This document shows, in pieces, positions 10,866-19,824 of a stretch of 64,000 bases of DNA. The stretch is from Streptomyces sp. S.PNR 29 (GTDB lineage: Bacteria; Actinomycetota; Actinomycetes; Streptomycetales; Streptomycetaceae). The position numbers were made by a program, and so were the translations under genes. Below the pieces are notes generated by a model that had not been told where the DNA came from, searched no databases, and saw only the letters and a list, made by a program, of their open reading frames with translations. Location of the stretch: the NCBI RefSeq assembly GCF_030386795.1, contig NZ_JANUQM010000002.1:620001-684000 (forward strand), read 5' to 3'. Positions within the stretch are counted from its first letter, which is position 1. The number at the start of each line of letters is the position of its first letter.

Positions 10866-13371
10866 GCCGCGCGTTGGTGTGCCGCGTCGGCTCGGCCGTG
10901 GCGGGATCCTCCGGCCACGGATGCTTCGGATACCGCCCGCGCAGCTCCGCCCGCACGGCCCGGTAGCCCTCTCGCCAGAAGGAGGCCAGATCGGAGGTGA
11001 CGGCGGCGGGCCGCCCGGCCGGCGACAGCAGGTGCACGAGCACGGGAACCCCGGCCACCTCGGGCGACCGCTGCAACCCGAACATCTCCTGCAGCTTCAC
11101 CGCGAGAACCGGCCGCTCCGGATCGGTGTAGTCGATCCGGATCCTGGACCCACTCGGTACGGTGATCCGCTCCGGAGCCAGCTCGTCGAGCCGCACCGCC
11201 TCCCCGGAGGCCCAGGGCAACAGCCGCGCGAGCGCCTCCCCGGCGTCGATGCGCGCGAGGTCGGCGCGTCGCCGGGCCCGGCTCAGCTCCGGCTCCAGCC
11301 ACTCCTCCACGCGCGCGTGCAGCGCCTCGTCGGAGACGTCGGGCCAGGGCTCACCCCGGTGCAGCCGCAGAAAGGCCAGCCGCCGCCGCAGCACACCGGC
11401 CTCCGCCGACCACCGCAGCAGCCCGAACCCTTCCCGCCGCAGCCCTTCGCGCAGCGCCTCGCGTACGAGCACCGGATCGGCCTCCTTCAACGGACGCACC
11501 GCCAGCTCCACGGCCCCCAGCCGCTCGACCCGCCGCGCCACGACGTCCCCGTCACCCCAGTGGACCTCGTCCCGCTCCTCCAGCAGCGCCCCCGCCGCGA
11601 GCCGCGCGATCCCCTCGTCGACGGCCGCACCCAGCCGCACACGCGCGTGCCCCCTGCCGACGGGCCGGTCGGCCACGGCGACGGCGATCCAGGAAGCCCC
11701 CCGCAGCCCCGTCCCTTCACCGGCCTCGGCGCGCGTCCCCGACACCATGAGATACGAGCCGCCGTCGGCCTTCGCGACCCGCTCGGGGAAGGCGAGGGCG
11801 GCGACGAGCCCGGCGACACCGTCCGCACCGCCGTCCGCCCACGCACCACCGGCGGGCGGCCCGGCAGGCTCCTCCACCACCGCCCGCAACCGCCGCACCT
11901 CGGCACGCCACCGCCCGCTGTAGGCGTCGCCCCCACGCCGCGCAGCCCGCACCGCGGACGCCAGGTCGTCCCCGTACTCCCGCGGCGCCTCTTCACTGAG
12001 CAGCGCCACAACCTCCGCCGCCCGCTCGACCCCCACCAACGGCACCGCGTCCAGCAACGCCCGCCCCAGCCGAGGGTGCACCCCCAGCCGCGACAGACGC
12101 TGCCCCCGCTCCGTGGCCCGGCCGGCCCGGTCCACCGCCCCCACGGCCGCCAGCACCGACCGCGCCGCCGCCATCGCCCCGCCCGGCGGCGGATCCAGCA
12201 ACGCCAGCCCCGACGCCTCCGGATCCCCCCAGCAGGCCGCCTGCAGGGCGAACGCCGTCAGATCGGCCACCTTGATCTCCGGCGACGGGAAACGCGGCAG
12301 CCGAACGTCCTCGGCCTCCGTCCAGCAGCGGTACACCACACCCGGCGCCTCACGCCCGGCCCGCCCCGCACGCTGCCGCGCCGCAGCCTGCGAGGCCCGT
12401 ACCGTCGTCAGCGCGCTCAGCCCACGCGCATGGTCCACCCGCGGCTCCCGCGCCAGCCCCGCGTCCACGACCACCCGCACGCCCGGCACCGTCAAGGACG
12501 ACTCCGCCACAGAGGTCGCCAGCACCACCCGGCGCCGCTCCCCAGGCGCCAGCACCGCGTCCTGCACGGCCGCCGGCGCCCGCCCGTGCACCTGGAGCAC
12601 ATCCACGTCACCCAGGTCCCCGAGCTGCCCCGCCACCCGCGCGATCTCACCCACACCCGGCAGAAAACACAGCACGTCCCCCTCACGCTCGGCCAGCGCC
12701 CGCCGCACCACCGACGCCACATGCGCCAGGAGCGCCGGATCGACCCACATGCCGTGCGGCGGCCGCACAGGACGCGCCGGGGGCGCCCAGACCACCCCGA
12801 CCGGGTACGAGACGCCCTCCGCCGCCACCACCGGCGCTCCGCCCAGCAGCCGCGCCCAGCCCTCCGCGTCCGTCGTCGCCGACGCGGCGACCAGACGCAG
12901 CTCCGGCCGCAGCGCCTGCCGTACGTCCCACAGGAACGCCGCCGCCGTGTCCGCGTCCAGATGCCGCTCATGGCACTCGTCGAGCACCACCACGTCGACC
13001 CCGGCCAGCTCCTGATCCCGCTGCAGCCGCTGCAGCAGCACACCCGTCGTGACGACCTCCACGCGCGCGCGGCGCCCCACGACCCGCTCCCCGCGCACGG
13101 TGTACCCGACGCTTGAGCCGACCCTCTCACCGAGCAGCCACGCCATCCGCCGCGCCGCCGCCCGCGCCGCGATACGCCGCGGCTCCGCCACGACCACCCG
13201 CCGCGCGGACCCCTGACCCAGCAGCCCCGCCAGGGCCAGAGGCACCAGGGTCGTCTTGCCGGTGCCGGGCGGCGCGACGAGAACGGCGGTGCCGTGCCCC
13301 TCCAGGGCATCGCTCAGGGCAGGCAGGGCACCGCGTACGGGCAGGGCGTCCAGGGCGTCGTAACGGATCAC
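10855..13371 (-). CDS. hrpB: ATP-dependent RNA helicase HrpB
   Basis: An 838-aa DEAH-type helicase. Motif I is APPGTGKTTLVPLAL (about residues 33-47), motif II VVLDECHERH (DECH form, about 129), motif III SATTDAE, and motif VI QRAGRAGRE. The HA2-like middle domain and the HrpB-specific C-terminus (MFGLQRSPEVAGVPVLVHLLS) follow. HrpB is widespread in bacteria but its RNA substrate is poorly defined. GTG at 13371 has GAGGGC just upstream and begins at the conserved N-terminus. The gene lies 48 bp after the methyltransferase at 13420 on the same strand. One copy of the CACGCGCGCGTG palindrome lies inside it at 11308. Confidence 0.92.
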   Translation of the reverse strand: MIRYDALDALPVRGALPALSDALEGHGTAVLVAPPGTGKTTLVPLALAGLLGQGSARRVVVAEPRRIAARAAARRMAWLLGERVGSSVGYTVRGERVVGRRARVEVVTTGVLLQRLQRDQELAGVDVVVLDECHERHLDADTAAAFLWDVRQALRPELRLVAASATTDAEGWARLLGGAPVVAAEGVSYPVGVVWAPPARPVRPPHGMWVDPALLAHVASVVRRALAEREGDVLCFLPGVGEIARVAGQLGDLGDVDVLQVHGRAPAAVQDAVLAPGERRRVVLATSVAESSLTVPGVRVVVDAGLAREPRVDHARGLSALTTVRASQAAARQRAGRAGREAPGVVYRCWTEAEDVRLPRFPSPEIKVADLTAFALQAACWGDPEASGLALLDPPPGGAMAAARSVLAAVGAVDRAGRATERGQRLSRLGVHPRLGRALLDAVPLVGVERAAEVVALLSEEAPREYGDDLASAVRAARRGGDAYSGRWRAEVRRLRAVVEEPAGPPAGGAWADGGADGVAGLVAALAFPERVAKADGGSYLMVSGTRAEAGEGTGLRGASWIAVAVADRPVGRGHARVRLGAAVDEGIARLAAGALLEERDEVHWGDGDVVARRVERLGAVELAVRPLKEADPVLVREALREGLRREGFGLLRWSAEAGVLRRRLAFLRLHRGEPWPDVSDEALHARVEEWLEPELSRARRRADLARIDAGEALARLLPWASGEAVRLDELAPERITVPSGSRIRIDYTDPERPVLAVKLQEMFGLQRSPEVAGVPVLVHLLSPAGRPAAVTSDLASFWREGYRAVRAELRGRYPKHPWPEDPATAEPTRHTNARLRR

Positions 13372-13417
13372 GCCCTCAGTGTCGTACGCCCGGGAGAACG
13401 ACCATCACGCGCGCGTG
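11308..13417. repeat. Two copies of the palindrome CACGCGCGCGTG (11308-11319, 13406-13417)
   Basis: Exact 12-bp palindromes. The first is inside hrpB, read as part of LHARVEEW codons. The second is between the methyltransferase stop and the hrpB start. The five other exact copies are at 46141, 46450, 46630, 55166 and 55834; related longer and shorter versions are at 7190-7203 (CACGCGCGCGCGTG) and 11640-11649 (CACGCGCGTG). Confidence 0.8.
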
Positions 13418-13419
13418 CG

Positions 13420-14232
13420 TCAGTCCCGCTCGCACACGAAGATCGCCGTCCCCGGGATGAGGTTGCCCCGCAGCGGCGACCAGCCGCCCCACTCGGAGGT
13501 GTTCCAGGCCGGCCACTCCGGCTCCACCAGGTCCACCAGCCGGAAGCCCGACGCCACCACGTCCCGCACCCGGTCACCGAGCGTCCTGTGGTGCTCGACG
13601 TACACCGCGCGACCGTCCTCGGCCTGCTCGACGTACGGCGTGCGGTCGAAGTAGGAGGCCGACACGCTCAGCCCCTCCGGCCCCGGCTCGTCCGGGAACG
13701 CCCACCGGATCGGATGGGTCACCGAGAAGACGAGACGGCCCCCGGGGCGCAGCACCCGGTGCACCTCGCGCAGCACCAGCCGAGGATCGGCCACGAACGG
13801 CAACGCTCCGTACGCCGAGCACGCCACGTCGAAGGAGCCGTCCGCGAAGGGCAGCGCACCCGCGTCGGCGCACACCAGGGGGAACGACCCGCCGATGCGC
13901 AGCGCGTGCTGCAACTGCCGGTGCGAGATGTCCAGGGCCACCGGGCGGGCGCCCTGGCCGGCCAGCCAGCGGGAGCACTGCGCCGCGCCCGCGCCGATCT
14001 CCAGGACGTCCTTGCCCTTCAGCTCCTCCGGCGGGCCGAGCAGCTCGGCCTCCACCTCGTCCAGGCCCTCCGGGCCCCAGACGAAACGGTCGTCGCCGAG
14101 GAACGTGCCGTGCTCGATCTGGTACTCGTCCGCGTTGCGGTCCCACCAGCCCCGGTTGGCCCGGGCGCTCTCCGTGACATCCGCGTCACGCCGGGTGGCC
14201 TCCGGCTCGGACGCTGCGGGCTCTTGGATGAT
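13420..14232 (-). CDS. Class I SAM-dependent methyltransferase, probable AUC start
   Basis: A Rossmann-fold methyltransferase of about 270 aa. Motif I is VLEIGAGAAQCSRWLA, followed by the acidic end of strand 2 (VALDISH), CADAGALPFADGSFDVACS and LRPGGRLVFSVTHP. The conserved N-terminal block ANRGWWDRNADEYQ is encoded at about 14120-14165, upstream of the first GTG in frame (14055). Between that block and the stop-free leader there is no ATG, GTG or TTG. Two adjacent ATC codons (14230-14232 and 14227-14229) follow GAGGGAG (14236-14242) at good spacing, so an AUC start is the best reading. A GTG start at 14055 would delete about 59 conserved residues. The substrate is unknown. Confidence 0.75.
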   Translation of the reverse strand: MIQEPAASEPEATRRDADVTESARANRGWWDRNADEYQIEHGTFLGDDRFVWGPEGLDEVEAELLGPPEELKGKDVLEIGAGAAQCSRWLAGQGARPVALDISHRQLQHALRIGGSFPLVCADAGALPFADGSFDVACSAYGALPFVADPRLVLREVHRVLRPGGRLVFSVTHPIRWAFPDEPGPEGLSVSASYFDRTPYVEQAEDGRAVYVEHHRTLGDRVRDVVASGFRLVDLVEPEWPAWNTSEWGGWSPLRGNLIPGTAIFVCERD

Positions 14233-14369
14233 CGGCTCCCTCGTCGTAATCTTCCGTCCGACCCGTCCGGCGGCGTCGCGAAAGGGGTGCCGCGCGGCCT
14301 GCGTGGCCTCGAAGGACAGGTTGTGTGCCGGTTATGCGGCAATCCGCCCCGGGTGGGCGGCTTCGCGCA

Positions 14370-14398
14370 TTGACCCTGCCCGGCTGCCCCCGTATGCT
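14370..14398 (+). promoter_or_regulatory. Near-consensus promoter of rpsA
   Basis: TTGACC at 14370-14375, a 17-bp spacer, then TATGCT at 14393-14398: a close match to the vegetative HrdB-type promoter, and the best in the window. It leaves a leader of about 190 nt before the rpsA ATG at 14597. No other gene fits in 14233-14596. Confidence 0.75.
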
Positions 14399-14596
14399 AC
14401 AAGTTGCGCTGCGGGCCTGCGCACCTCAGACGTAGCAGGCTGCGCTCGCATCTGTTGTATGTCCCCTCGGTTGTCGAGGCGCCATCACCAGTACTGGTGG
14501 GGCGCTTCCTTGGCTGTCCGGCTTCTGCAGAGCGAAACGGGCTCCAGCGTGAGCAGTACCTACGACTTCAATGTCCGTACCGGAGCCCTTTTCCAC

Positions 14597-16087
14597 ATGA
14601 CGAGCAGCACCGAGACCACCGCCACCACCCCGCAGGTAGCGGTCAACGACATCGGTAACGAGGAAGCGTTCCTCGCAGCGATCGACGAGACGATCAAGTA
14701 CTTCAACGACGGCGACATCGTCGACGGCGTCATCGTGAAGGTCGACCGGGACGAGGTCCTGCTCGACATCGGTTACAAGACCGAAGGTGTCATCCCGAGC
14801 CGCGAGCTCTCGATCAAGCACGACGTCGACCCGAACGAGGTCGTCGCCGTCGGCGACGAGATCGAGGCCCTGGTCCTCCAGAAGGAGGACAAGGAAGGCC
14901 GCCTGATCCTCTCGAAGAAGCGCGCCCAGTACGAGCGTGCCTGGGGCACCATCGAGAAGATCAAGGAAGAGGACGGCATCGTCACCGGTACCGTCATCGA
15001 GGTCGTCAAGGGTGGTCTCATCCTCGACATCGGCCTCCGTGGCTTCCTTCCCGCCTCCCTGGTCGAGATGCGCCGCGTCCGCGACCTCCAGCCCTACGTG
15101 GGCAAGGAGCTCGAGGCGAAGATCATCGAGCTGGACAAGAACCGCAACAACGTGGTCCTGTCCCGCCGTGCCTGGCTGGAGCAGACCCAGTCCGAGGTCC
15201 GCCAGACCTTCCTCACCACCCTCCAGAAGGGTCAGGTGCGGTCCGGTGTGGTCTCCTCGATCGTCAACTTCGGTGCCTTCGTGGACCTGGGTGGCGTCGA
15301 CGGTCTGGTCCACGTCTCCGAGCTGTCCTGGAAGCACATCGACCACCCCTCCGAGGTCGTCGAGGTCGGCCAGGAGGTCACCGTCGAGGTCCTCGACGTC
15401 GACATGGACCGCGAGCGTGTCTCCCTGTCGCTGAAGGCGACCCAGGAAGACCCGTGGCAGCAGTTCGCCCGCACCCACCAGATCGGCCAGGTCGTGCCCG
15501 GCAAGGTCACGAAGCTGGTTCCGTTCGGTGCGTTCGTCCGCGTCGACGAGGGCATCGAGGGTCTGGTCCACATCTCCGAGCTGGCCGAGCGCCACGTGGA
15601 GATCCCGGAGCAGGTCGTCCAGGTCAACGACGAGATCTTCGTCAAGGTCATCGACATCGACCTCGAGCGCCGTCGCATCAGCCTCTCGCTGAAGCAGGCC
15701 AACGAGTCCTTCGGTGCCGACCCGTCCGCGGTCGAGTTCGACCCGACCCTGTACGGCATGGCCGCGTCCTACGACGACCAGGGCAACTACATCTACCCCG
15801 AGGGCTTCGACCCGGAGACCAACGACTGGCTGCCGGGCTACGAGAAGCAGCGCGAGGAGTGGGAGCGCCAGTACGCCGAGGCGCAGGCCCGCTTCGAGCA
15901 GCACCAGGCGCAGGTCATCAAGTCCCGCGAGGCGGACGCCCAGGCCGCTGCCGAGGGTGGCGAGGCCGCCGCTCCGGCCGCGTCCGGCGGTTCGTACTCC
16001 TCCGAGGGCGGCGACAACTCCGGCGCCCTGGCGTCGGACGAGGCGCTGGCCGCACTGCGCGAGAAGCTGGCGGGTGGGCAGAGCTGA
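14597..16087 (+). CDS. rpsA: 30S ribosomal protein S1
   Basis: A 496-aa S1 with four S1/OB RNA-binding repeats at about residues 35-105, 120-190, 208-277 and 294-364. Each shows the G-x-V...GAFVDL/GGLILDIG...GLVHVSEL pattern. This is the actinobacterial four-repeat form rather than the six-repeat E. coli form. The C-terminal tail is acidic and low-complexity (Glu, Ala, Gly, Ser), ending in LAALREKLAGGQS. It brings mRNA to the 30S subunit. ATG at 14597 follows GGAG at 14582-14585. Codon use is more T-tolerant (GGT, CGT) than in its neighbours, as expected of a highly expressed gene. A hairpin terminator follows. Confidence 0.97.
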   Translation: MTSSTETTATTPQVAVNDIGNEEAFLAAIDETIKYFNDGDIVDGVIVKVDRDEVLLDIGYKTEGVIPSRELSIKHDVDPNEVVAVGDEIEALVLQKEDKEGRLILSKKRAQYERAWGTIEKIKEEDGIVTGTVIEVVKGGLILDIGLRGFLPASLVEMRRVRDLQPYVGKELEAKIIELDKNRNNVVLSRRAWLEQTQSEVRQTFLTTLQKGQVRSGVVSSIVNFGAFVDLGGVDGLVHVSELSWKHIDHPSEVVEVGQEVTVEVLDVDMDRERVSLSLKATQEDPWQQFARTHQIGQVVPGKVTKLVPFGAFVRVDEGIEGLVHISELAERHVEIPEQVVQVNDEIFVKVIDIDLERRRISLSLKQANESFGADPSAVEFDPTLYGMAASYDDQGNYIYPEGFDPETNDWLPGYEKQREEWERQYAEAQARFEQHQAQVIKSREADAQAAAEGGEAAAPAASGGSYSSEGGDNSGALASDEALAALREKLAGGQS

Positions 16088-16116
16088 CGCCCACTGATCA
16101 GTAGCTCCTGACTGGA

Positions 16117-16144
16117 GGGGCCGTACCTTTCGGGGTGCGGCCCC
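16117..16144 (+). terminator. rpsA terminator
   Basis: GGGGCCGTACC (16117-16127) pairs with GGTGCGGCCCC (16134-16144) around a 6-nt TTTCGG loop, with one G-T pair. It starts 30 nt after the rpsA stop. Confidence 0.8.
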
Positions 16145-16252
16145 TTCGGCGTGCTCGACGAGCGCCGTCAAGATCACGACTCACGTCCTCGGGGGGAATG
16201 CCCACGCCCGTATGGTCGTTGTGCAGTACGGACACAAGGAGGAGCGGTCACA

Positions 16253-17191
16253 GTGCTTGATCCGCAGGGTTTGTACGCATGGGAGCCGAAGGGCCTGGCC
16301 GTCGTCGACATGGCGCTCACCCAGGAGTCGGCCGGCCTTGTCATGCTCTACCACTTCGACGGATACATCGACGCGGGCGAGACCGGCGACCAGATCGTCG
16401 ACCGGCTGCTCGACTCGTTGCCCCACCAGGTCGTCGCGCGCTTCGACCACGACCGGCTCGTGGACTACCGCGCCCGCCGCCCGCTGCTGACCTTCCAGCG
16501 CGACCGCTGGACGGACTACGAGGAGCCCGCCATCGAGGTACGGCTCGTCCAGGACGCCACCGGAGCACCCTTCCTGCTGCTGTCCGGCCCCGAGCCGGAC
16601 GTGGAGTGGGAGCGCTTCGCCGCGGCCGTCCAGCAGATCGTCGAGCGGCTCGGCGTCCGCCTGTCCGTGAACTTCCACGGCATCCCCATGGGCGTCCCCC
16701 ACACCCGCCCCGTCGGCCTCACCCCGCACGGCAACCGCACCGACCTCGTCCCCGGCCACCGCAGCCCCTTCGAGGAGGCGCAGGTGCCCGGCAGCACCGA
16801 GGCCCTCGTCGAGTACCGCCTCATGCAGGCCGGGCACGAGGTCCTCGGCGTCGCCGCGCACGTGCCGCACTACATCGCCCGCTCCCCGTACCCGGACGCG
16901 GCACTGACCGTCCTGGAGGCCATCACGGCGGCCACCGGACTGGTCCTGCCCGGCATCGCACACTCCCTGCGCACGGACGCACACCGCACGCAGACGGAGA
17001 TCGAGCGGCAGATCCGGGAGGGCGACGACGAACTCACCGCGCTCGTCCAGGGCCTGGAGCACCAGTACGACGCCGCAGCGGGCGCCGAGACCCGCGGCAA
17101 CATGCTCGCCGAGCCCGTCGACATCCCGTCGGCGGACGAGATCGGGCAGGAGTTCGAACGGTTCCTGGCGGAGCGAGAGGGAGACAACTAG
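16253..17191 (+). CDS. PAC2 family protein
   Basis: A 312-aa PAC2 (proteasome-assembly-chaperone-2-like) protein, a family common in actinobacteria and archaea with a purine-nucleoside-phosphorylase-like fold and unsettled role. Recognisable parts are [18 protein letters not shown] (about residues 28-45), [16 protein letters not shown], and [18 protein letters not shown] (about 144-161). The C-terminal helix ends in [13 protein letters not shown] at 16253 is preceded by AGGAGG, 8 nt away. The last base of its TAG stop belongs to the inserted element at 17191. Without that element the stop would be TAA and coaE would start 10 nt later, so PAC2-coaE was probably an operon. Confidence 0.88.
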   Translation: MLDPQGLYAWEPKGLAVVDMALTQESAGLVMLYHFDGYIDAGETGDQIVDRLLDSLPHQVVARFDHDRLVDYRARRPLLTFQRDRWTDYEEPAIEVRLVQDATGAPFLLLSGPEPDVEWERFAAAVQQIVERLGVRLSVNFHGIPMGVPHTRPVGLTPHGNRTDLVPGHRSPFEEAQVPGSTEALVEYRLMQAGHEVLGVAAHVPHYIARSPYPDAALTVLEAITAATGLVLPGIAHSLRTDAHRTQTEIERQIREGDDELTALVQGLEHQYDAAAGAETRGNMLAEPVDIPSADEIGQEFERFLAEREGDN

Positions 17192-17392
17192 GCCCTGTCG
17201 TTTGGCTCAGGCCGGCTGCAGTCACGGCGCCTTCCCGCCGACCCGAGCGGGGCCTGGTGCGTGCAGCCCCTCACGGAGCGGCGCCCGGTGCCGCGAGAGT
17301 GCGTGCCGGGCGCCGCGACGGGGCGAACGTCGCCTGCCGCTGGCACCAGCGCCGGTCCGGCCTCCCGCCGGGTCCGTGTCACGGACAGGCCC
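17191..17392. mobile_element. MITE-like 202-bp hairpin element between PAC2 and coaE
   Basis: The ends form terminal inverted repeats: GGCCCTGTCG (17191-17200) and GGACAGGCCC (17383-17392), 8 of 10 matching when one is reversed. Both ends are flanked by TA (17189-17190 and 17393-17394), as for a 2-bp target duplication. Nested inside are CTGGTGC (17254-17260) with GCACCAG (17343-17349), and a perfect 11-bp GCGGCGCCCGG (17278-17288) with CCGGGCGCCGC (17306-17316), so the whole piece folds as one imperfect hairpin. It encodes nothing plausible. The outer end resembles GGCCTGTCGTTTGG ends that I associate with Streptomyces IS5-type insertion sequences, from memory. Confidence 0.65.
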
Positions 17393-17405
17393 TAAGCTTC
17401 CGCTC

Positions 17406-18026
17406 ATGCTGAAGGTAGGCCTGACCGGCGGGATCGGCGCCGGCAAGAGCGAGGTGTCACGGCTGCTCGTCGAGTGCGGAGCCGTACTGATCGACGCCGA
17501 CCGCATCGCACGCGAAGTCGTCGCGCCGGGCACCCCCGGCCTCGCCGCGGTCGTCGAGGCCTTCGGTGAGGAGATACTCGCCGAGGACGGCACCCTGAAC
17601 CGGCCCGCGCTGGGCTCGATCGTCTTCGCCGACCCGGAAAAGCTGGCCGTCCTCAACTCGATCGTCCACCCCCTGGTGGGCGCCCGCTCCCGCGAGCTCG
17701 AAGAGGCGGCCGCCGAGGACGCCGTCGTCGTCCACGACGTCCCCCTCCTCACCGAGAACGGCCTGGCCCCGCTGTACGACGTCGTGGTCGTCGTCGACGC
17801 TCCCCCCACCACCCAGCTCGACCGGCTGGTACGGCTGCGCGGCATGACCGAGCAGGACGCACGCGCGCGCATGGCCGCCCAGGCGACGCGCGAGCAGCGC
17901 CTGAAGATCGCGGACATCGTCATCGACAACGACGTACCCCTGGAGCGGCTGGAGCAGCGCGTCAAGGAAGTGTGGGCCGAGCTCCACCGCAGGGCACACG
18001 CGTCCCAGCAGCCACCTGCGGAATAG
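17406..18026 (+). CDS. coaE: Dephospho-CoA kinase
   Basis: A 206-aa kinase that phosphorylates the 3' hydroxyl of dephospho-CoA, the last step of coenzyme A synthesis. The Walker A is GGIGAGKS at residues 8-15, followed by [10 protein letters not shown] (about 34-43), a lid-like region, and [16 protein letters not shown] near the end. It has the single-domain size usual for bacteria; many mycobacterial CoaE proteins carry an extra C-terminal domain that is absent here. ATG at 17406 has no recognisable Shine-Dalgarno, consistent with translation once coupled to the PAC2 gene before the upstream element inserted. Confidence 0.95.
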   Translation: MLKVGLTGGIGAGKSEVSRLLVECGAVLIDADRIAREVVAPGTPGLAAVVEAFGEEILAEDGTLNRPALGSIVFADPEKLAVLNSIVHPLVGARSRELEEAAAEDAVVVHDVPLLTENGLAPLYDVVVVVDAPPTTQLDRLVRLRGMTEQDARARMAAQATREQRLKIADIVIDNDVPLERLEQRVKEVWAELHRRAHASQQPPAE

Positions 18027-18075
18027 CGATACCCCTCAGGGCGTTGAACCCCTCCAGCGAGGGAAGGACTCTGCC

Positions 18076-18456
18076 GTGCCCGAGACCAGCGGTTCCACCG
18101 GACGCACTCCGGAGACGCACGTCATCGACTTCCGTGCCGCCGAGCAACTGCTCGCCGCACGGGACCCGCGGGGCGCGGTGAAGCTGCTCGACGGAGTCAT
18201 CGCCGCGCACCCGGAGAACACCGCCGCGCGACTGCTGCGCGCGCGAGCCTTCTTCGCAGCCGCACAATTGAGGCCCGCCGAGCTGGAGTTCACCATCGTC
18301 CTGGAACGCGAGCCGGACAACGCCTTCGCGCACTTCGCACTCGCCCGCACCTACGAACGCCAGGGACGCCCCGACCAGGCCAGGCGCCACTTCCGGCTGG
18401 CAGCGGCCCTCGACCCCAACCCGCAGTACCTGCAGCGAGCACGCTTCGACTCATGA
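18076..18456 (+). CDS. Small tetratricopeptide-repeat protein
   Basis: A 126-aa protein with a polar N-terminus and about three TPR-type helix pairs from residue 20: AEQLLAARDPRGAVKLLDGVI, ARLLRARAFFAAAQLRPAELE and AHFALARTYERQGRPDQARRH. The signature small and aromatic residues stand at the expected spacing. TPRs bind partner proteins; the partner is unknown. GTG at 18076 follows GGAAGG at 18062-18067. It lies 49 nt after coaE on the same strand. It is convergent with the DUF6343 gene, with only 13 bp between stops. Confidence 0.85.
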   Translation: MPETSGSTGRTPETHVIDFRAAEQLLAARDPRGAVKLLDGVIAAHPENTAARLLRARAFFAAAQLRPAELEFTIVLEREPDNAFAHFALARTYERQGRPDQARRHFRLAAALDPNPQYLQRARFDS

Positions 18457-18469
18457 AGGCCGGCCCACC

Positions 18470-18736
18470 CTACGGGCGGACGTCCGGCGGCCGGTACGGC
18501 GGGACGTCCGGGCCCGGCTGGTAGTGCGGGCCCTGCCGGATATGCCTGACGATCACGGCCAGGTCGACGGTGATCACCAGCCACAGCACTCCACAGGCAG
18601 CCGCCCACCCGGGGCGCCCGACGAGCGCGAACACCGTCGTTCCCACGATCGCCCAGACCGCTCCCCAGATGCTCAGCCACAGACGTGCCCGCAGCGCACT
18701 GCGTGCGGTGACCGGCTCACTGCCCGTACGCATCAT
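18470..18736 (-). CDS. DUF6343 family two-helix membrane protein
   Basis: An 88-aa protein with two hydrophobic segments (about residues 18-40 and 45-63) and a short Pro/Tyr-rich cytoplasmic tail. The start MMRTGSEPVTARSALRARLW matches what I know of the DUF6343 family, which is confined to Streptomyces and relatives and has no assigned function. The first of two adjacent ATG codons (18736) lies downstream of AGGAG at suitable spacing; the second would work nearly as well. Divergent from the acyltransferase-domain gene at 18827. Confidence 0.8.
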   Translation of the reverse strand: MMRTGSEPVTARSALRARLWLSIWGAVWAIVGTTVFALVGRPGWAAACGVLWLVITVDLAVIVRHIRQGPHYQPGPDVPPYRPPDVRP

Positions 18737-18826
18737 GACCACCACTCCTGCTTGCAACGTACTCTTCGAGCGGACGCGTACCAAAGCGGTCACTGAAGCG
18801 GTCGAGCCAAGGGGGAACACCGAGCC

Positions 18827-19729
18827 GTGCTGCCGGACACCGACGAACTGCCCGAGATCCTGCTCGACCTCGCGGTACCCCACGAGGACATCAACGACAT
18901 GGTCGCACTACGGCGGACGCTCGTCTCGGACGCCGGGACCATGCGGCTTCTGAAGGAATGCGTCGAGGAGTTGCTGCGGGACATCGGGGAGATCGGCAGA
19001 GAGGTCCGGCTCGACGAGCGCCTCACCGAGGCTCCGGCGGCGCTGGGACCCTACTTCCCCGCGTACGTGTTCGTCGCCGCACTGCCGCACACGCGCGCCT
19101 ACCACCGCGAGCGCGGCATCCCCGCCGATGTCACCCGGCGCACCCTCGCCGACCTGGGACGGAACATCGCGGCTCACCGCCGGCGGACGGGTGGGGCAGG
19201 AATGAAGACGCCGCGATGGCTCACCCTCCACTTCCGCGGGGAGCTGTACCAGCTGGGGCGACTGCAGTTCCAGCGGGCACGGCTCGGGCAGCGCACGGGG
19301 CAGGGCATCGCCGCGGCCGGACTGGACGTGGCCCCGGGCACGCCGTGCCTGAACCTGCACATCCCCGACTGCAGCGGACCACTGTCACCGGCTGCCTGCG
19401 ACCGGTCCCTCACGCTGGCCCGGGAGTTCTTCGTCCGGCACTTTCCCGAGGAGCGGCAACGCGTCGCGACGTGCCACTCCTGGCTGCTCGACCGCCAGCT
19501 CAGGCGATACCTGCCCGAGCACTCCAACATCCTCCGGTTCCAGGAACGCTTCCGGACGGCCCACGAGGACACCGAGCCCGCCGACACCGAACCGATCCGG
19601 TTCGTGTTCGGCGACCCCGACCTGCCGGTGGAAAGCCTGCCGCGGCGCACCTCGGTGGAACGTGCCGTGGGGGACCATCTGCGGGCGGGCGGCCACTGGT
19701 ACATCGGGCACGGCTGGTTTCCACTGTGA
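18827..19729 (+). CDS. Acyltransferase (GNAT-like) domain protein
   Basis: A 300-aa protein resembling the actinobacterial acyltransferase-domain family with an N-terminal helical domain and a C-terminal GNAT-like fold. Visible elements are FPAYVFVAALPHTRAYHRER (about residues 72-91), WLTLHFRGELYQLGRLQFQ (about 130-148), LNLHIPDCSGPLSPAACDRS and CHSWLLDRQLRRYLPEHSNI. The donor and acceptor are not known. GTG at 18827 follows GGGGGA. Monocistronic by position: an 83-bp gap precedes the next gene, which looks unrelated. Confidence 0.75.
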   Translation: MLPDTDELPEILLDLAVPHEDINDMVALRRTLVSDAGTMRLLKECVEELLRDIGEIGREVRLDERLTEAPAALGPYFPAYVFVAALPHTRAYHRERGIPADVTRRTLADLGRNIAAHRRRTGGAGMKTPRWLTLHFRGELYQLGRLQFQRARLGQRTGQGIAAAGLDVAPGTPCLNLHIPDCSGPLSPAACDRSLTLAREFFVRHFPEERQRVATCHSWLLDRQLRRYLPEHSNILRFQERFRTAHEDTEPADTEPIRFVFGDPDLPVESLPRRTSVERAVGDHLRAGGHWYIGHGWFPL

Positions 19730-19824
19730 CCCGCGATCCGTCGCTCGTCACTCGGTCGGGTGAACCCGCCTCCCGCGGGAACGGGCGTGCGGGCCGGGCC
19801 CGTTGAACGGGCATGGAGATGAAG

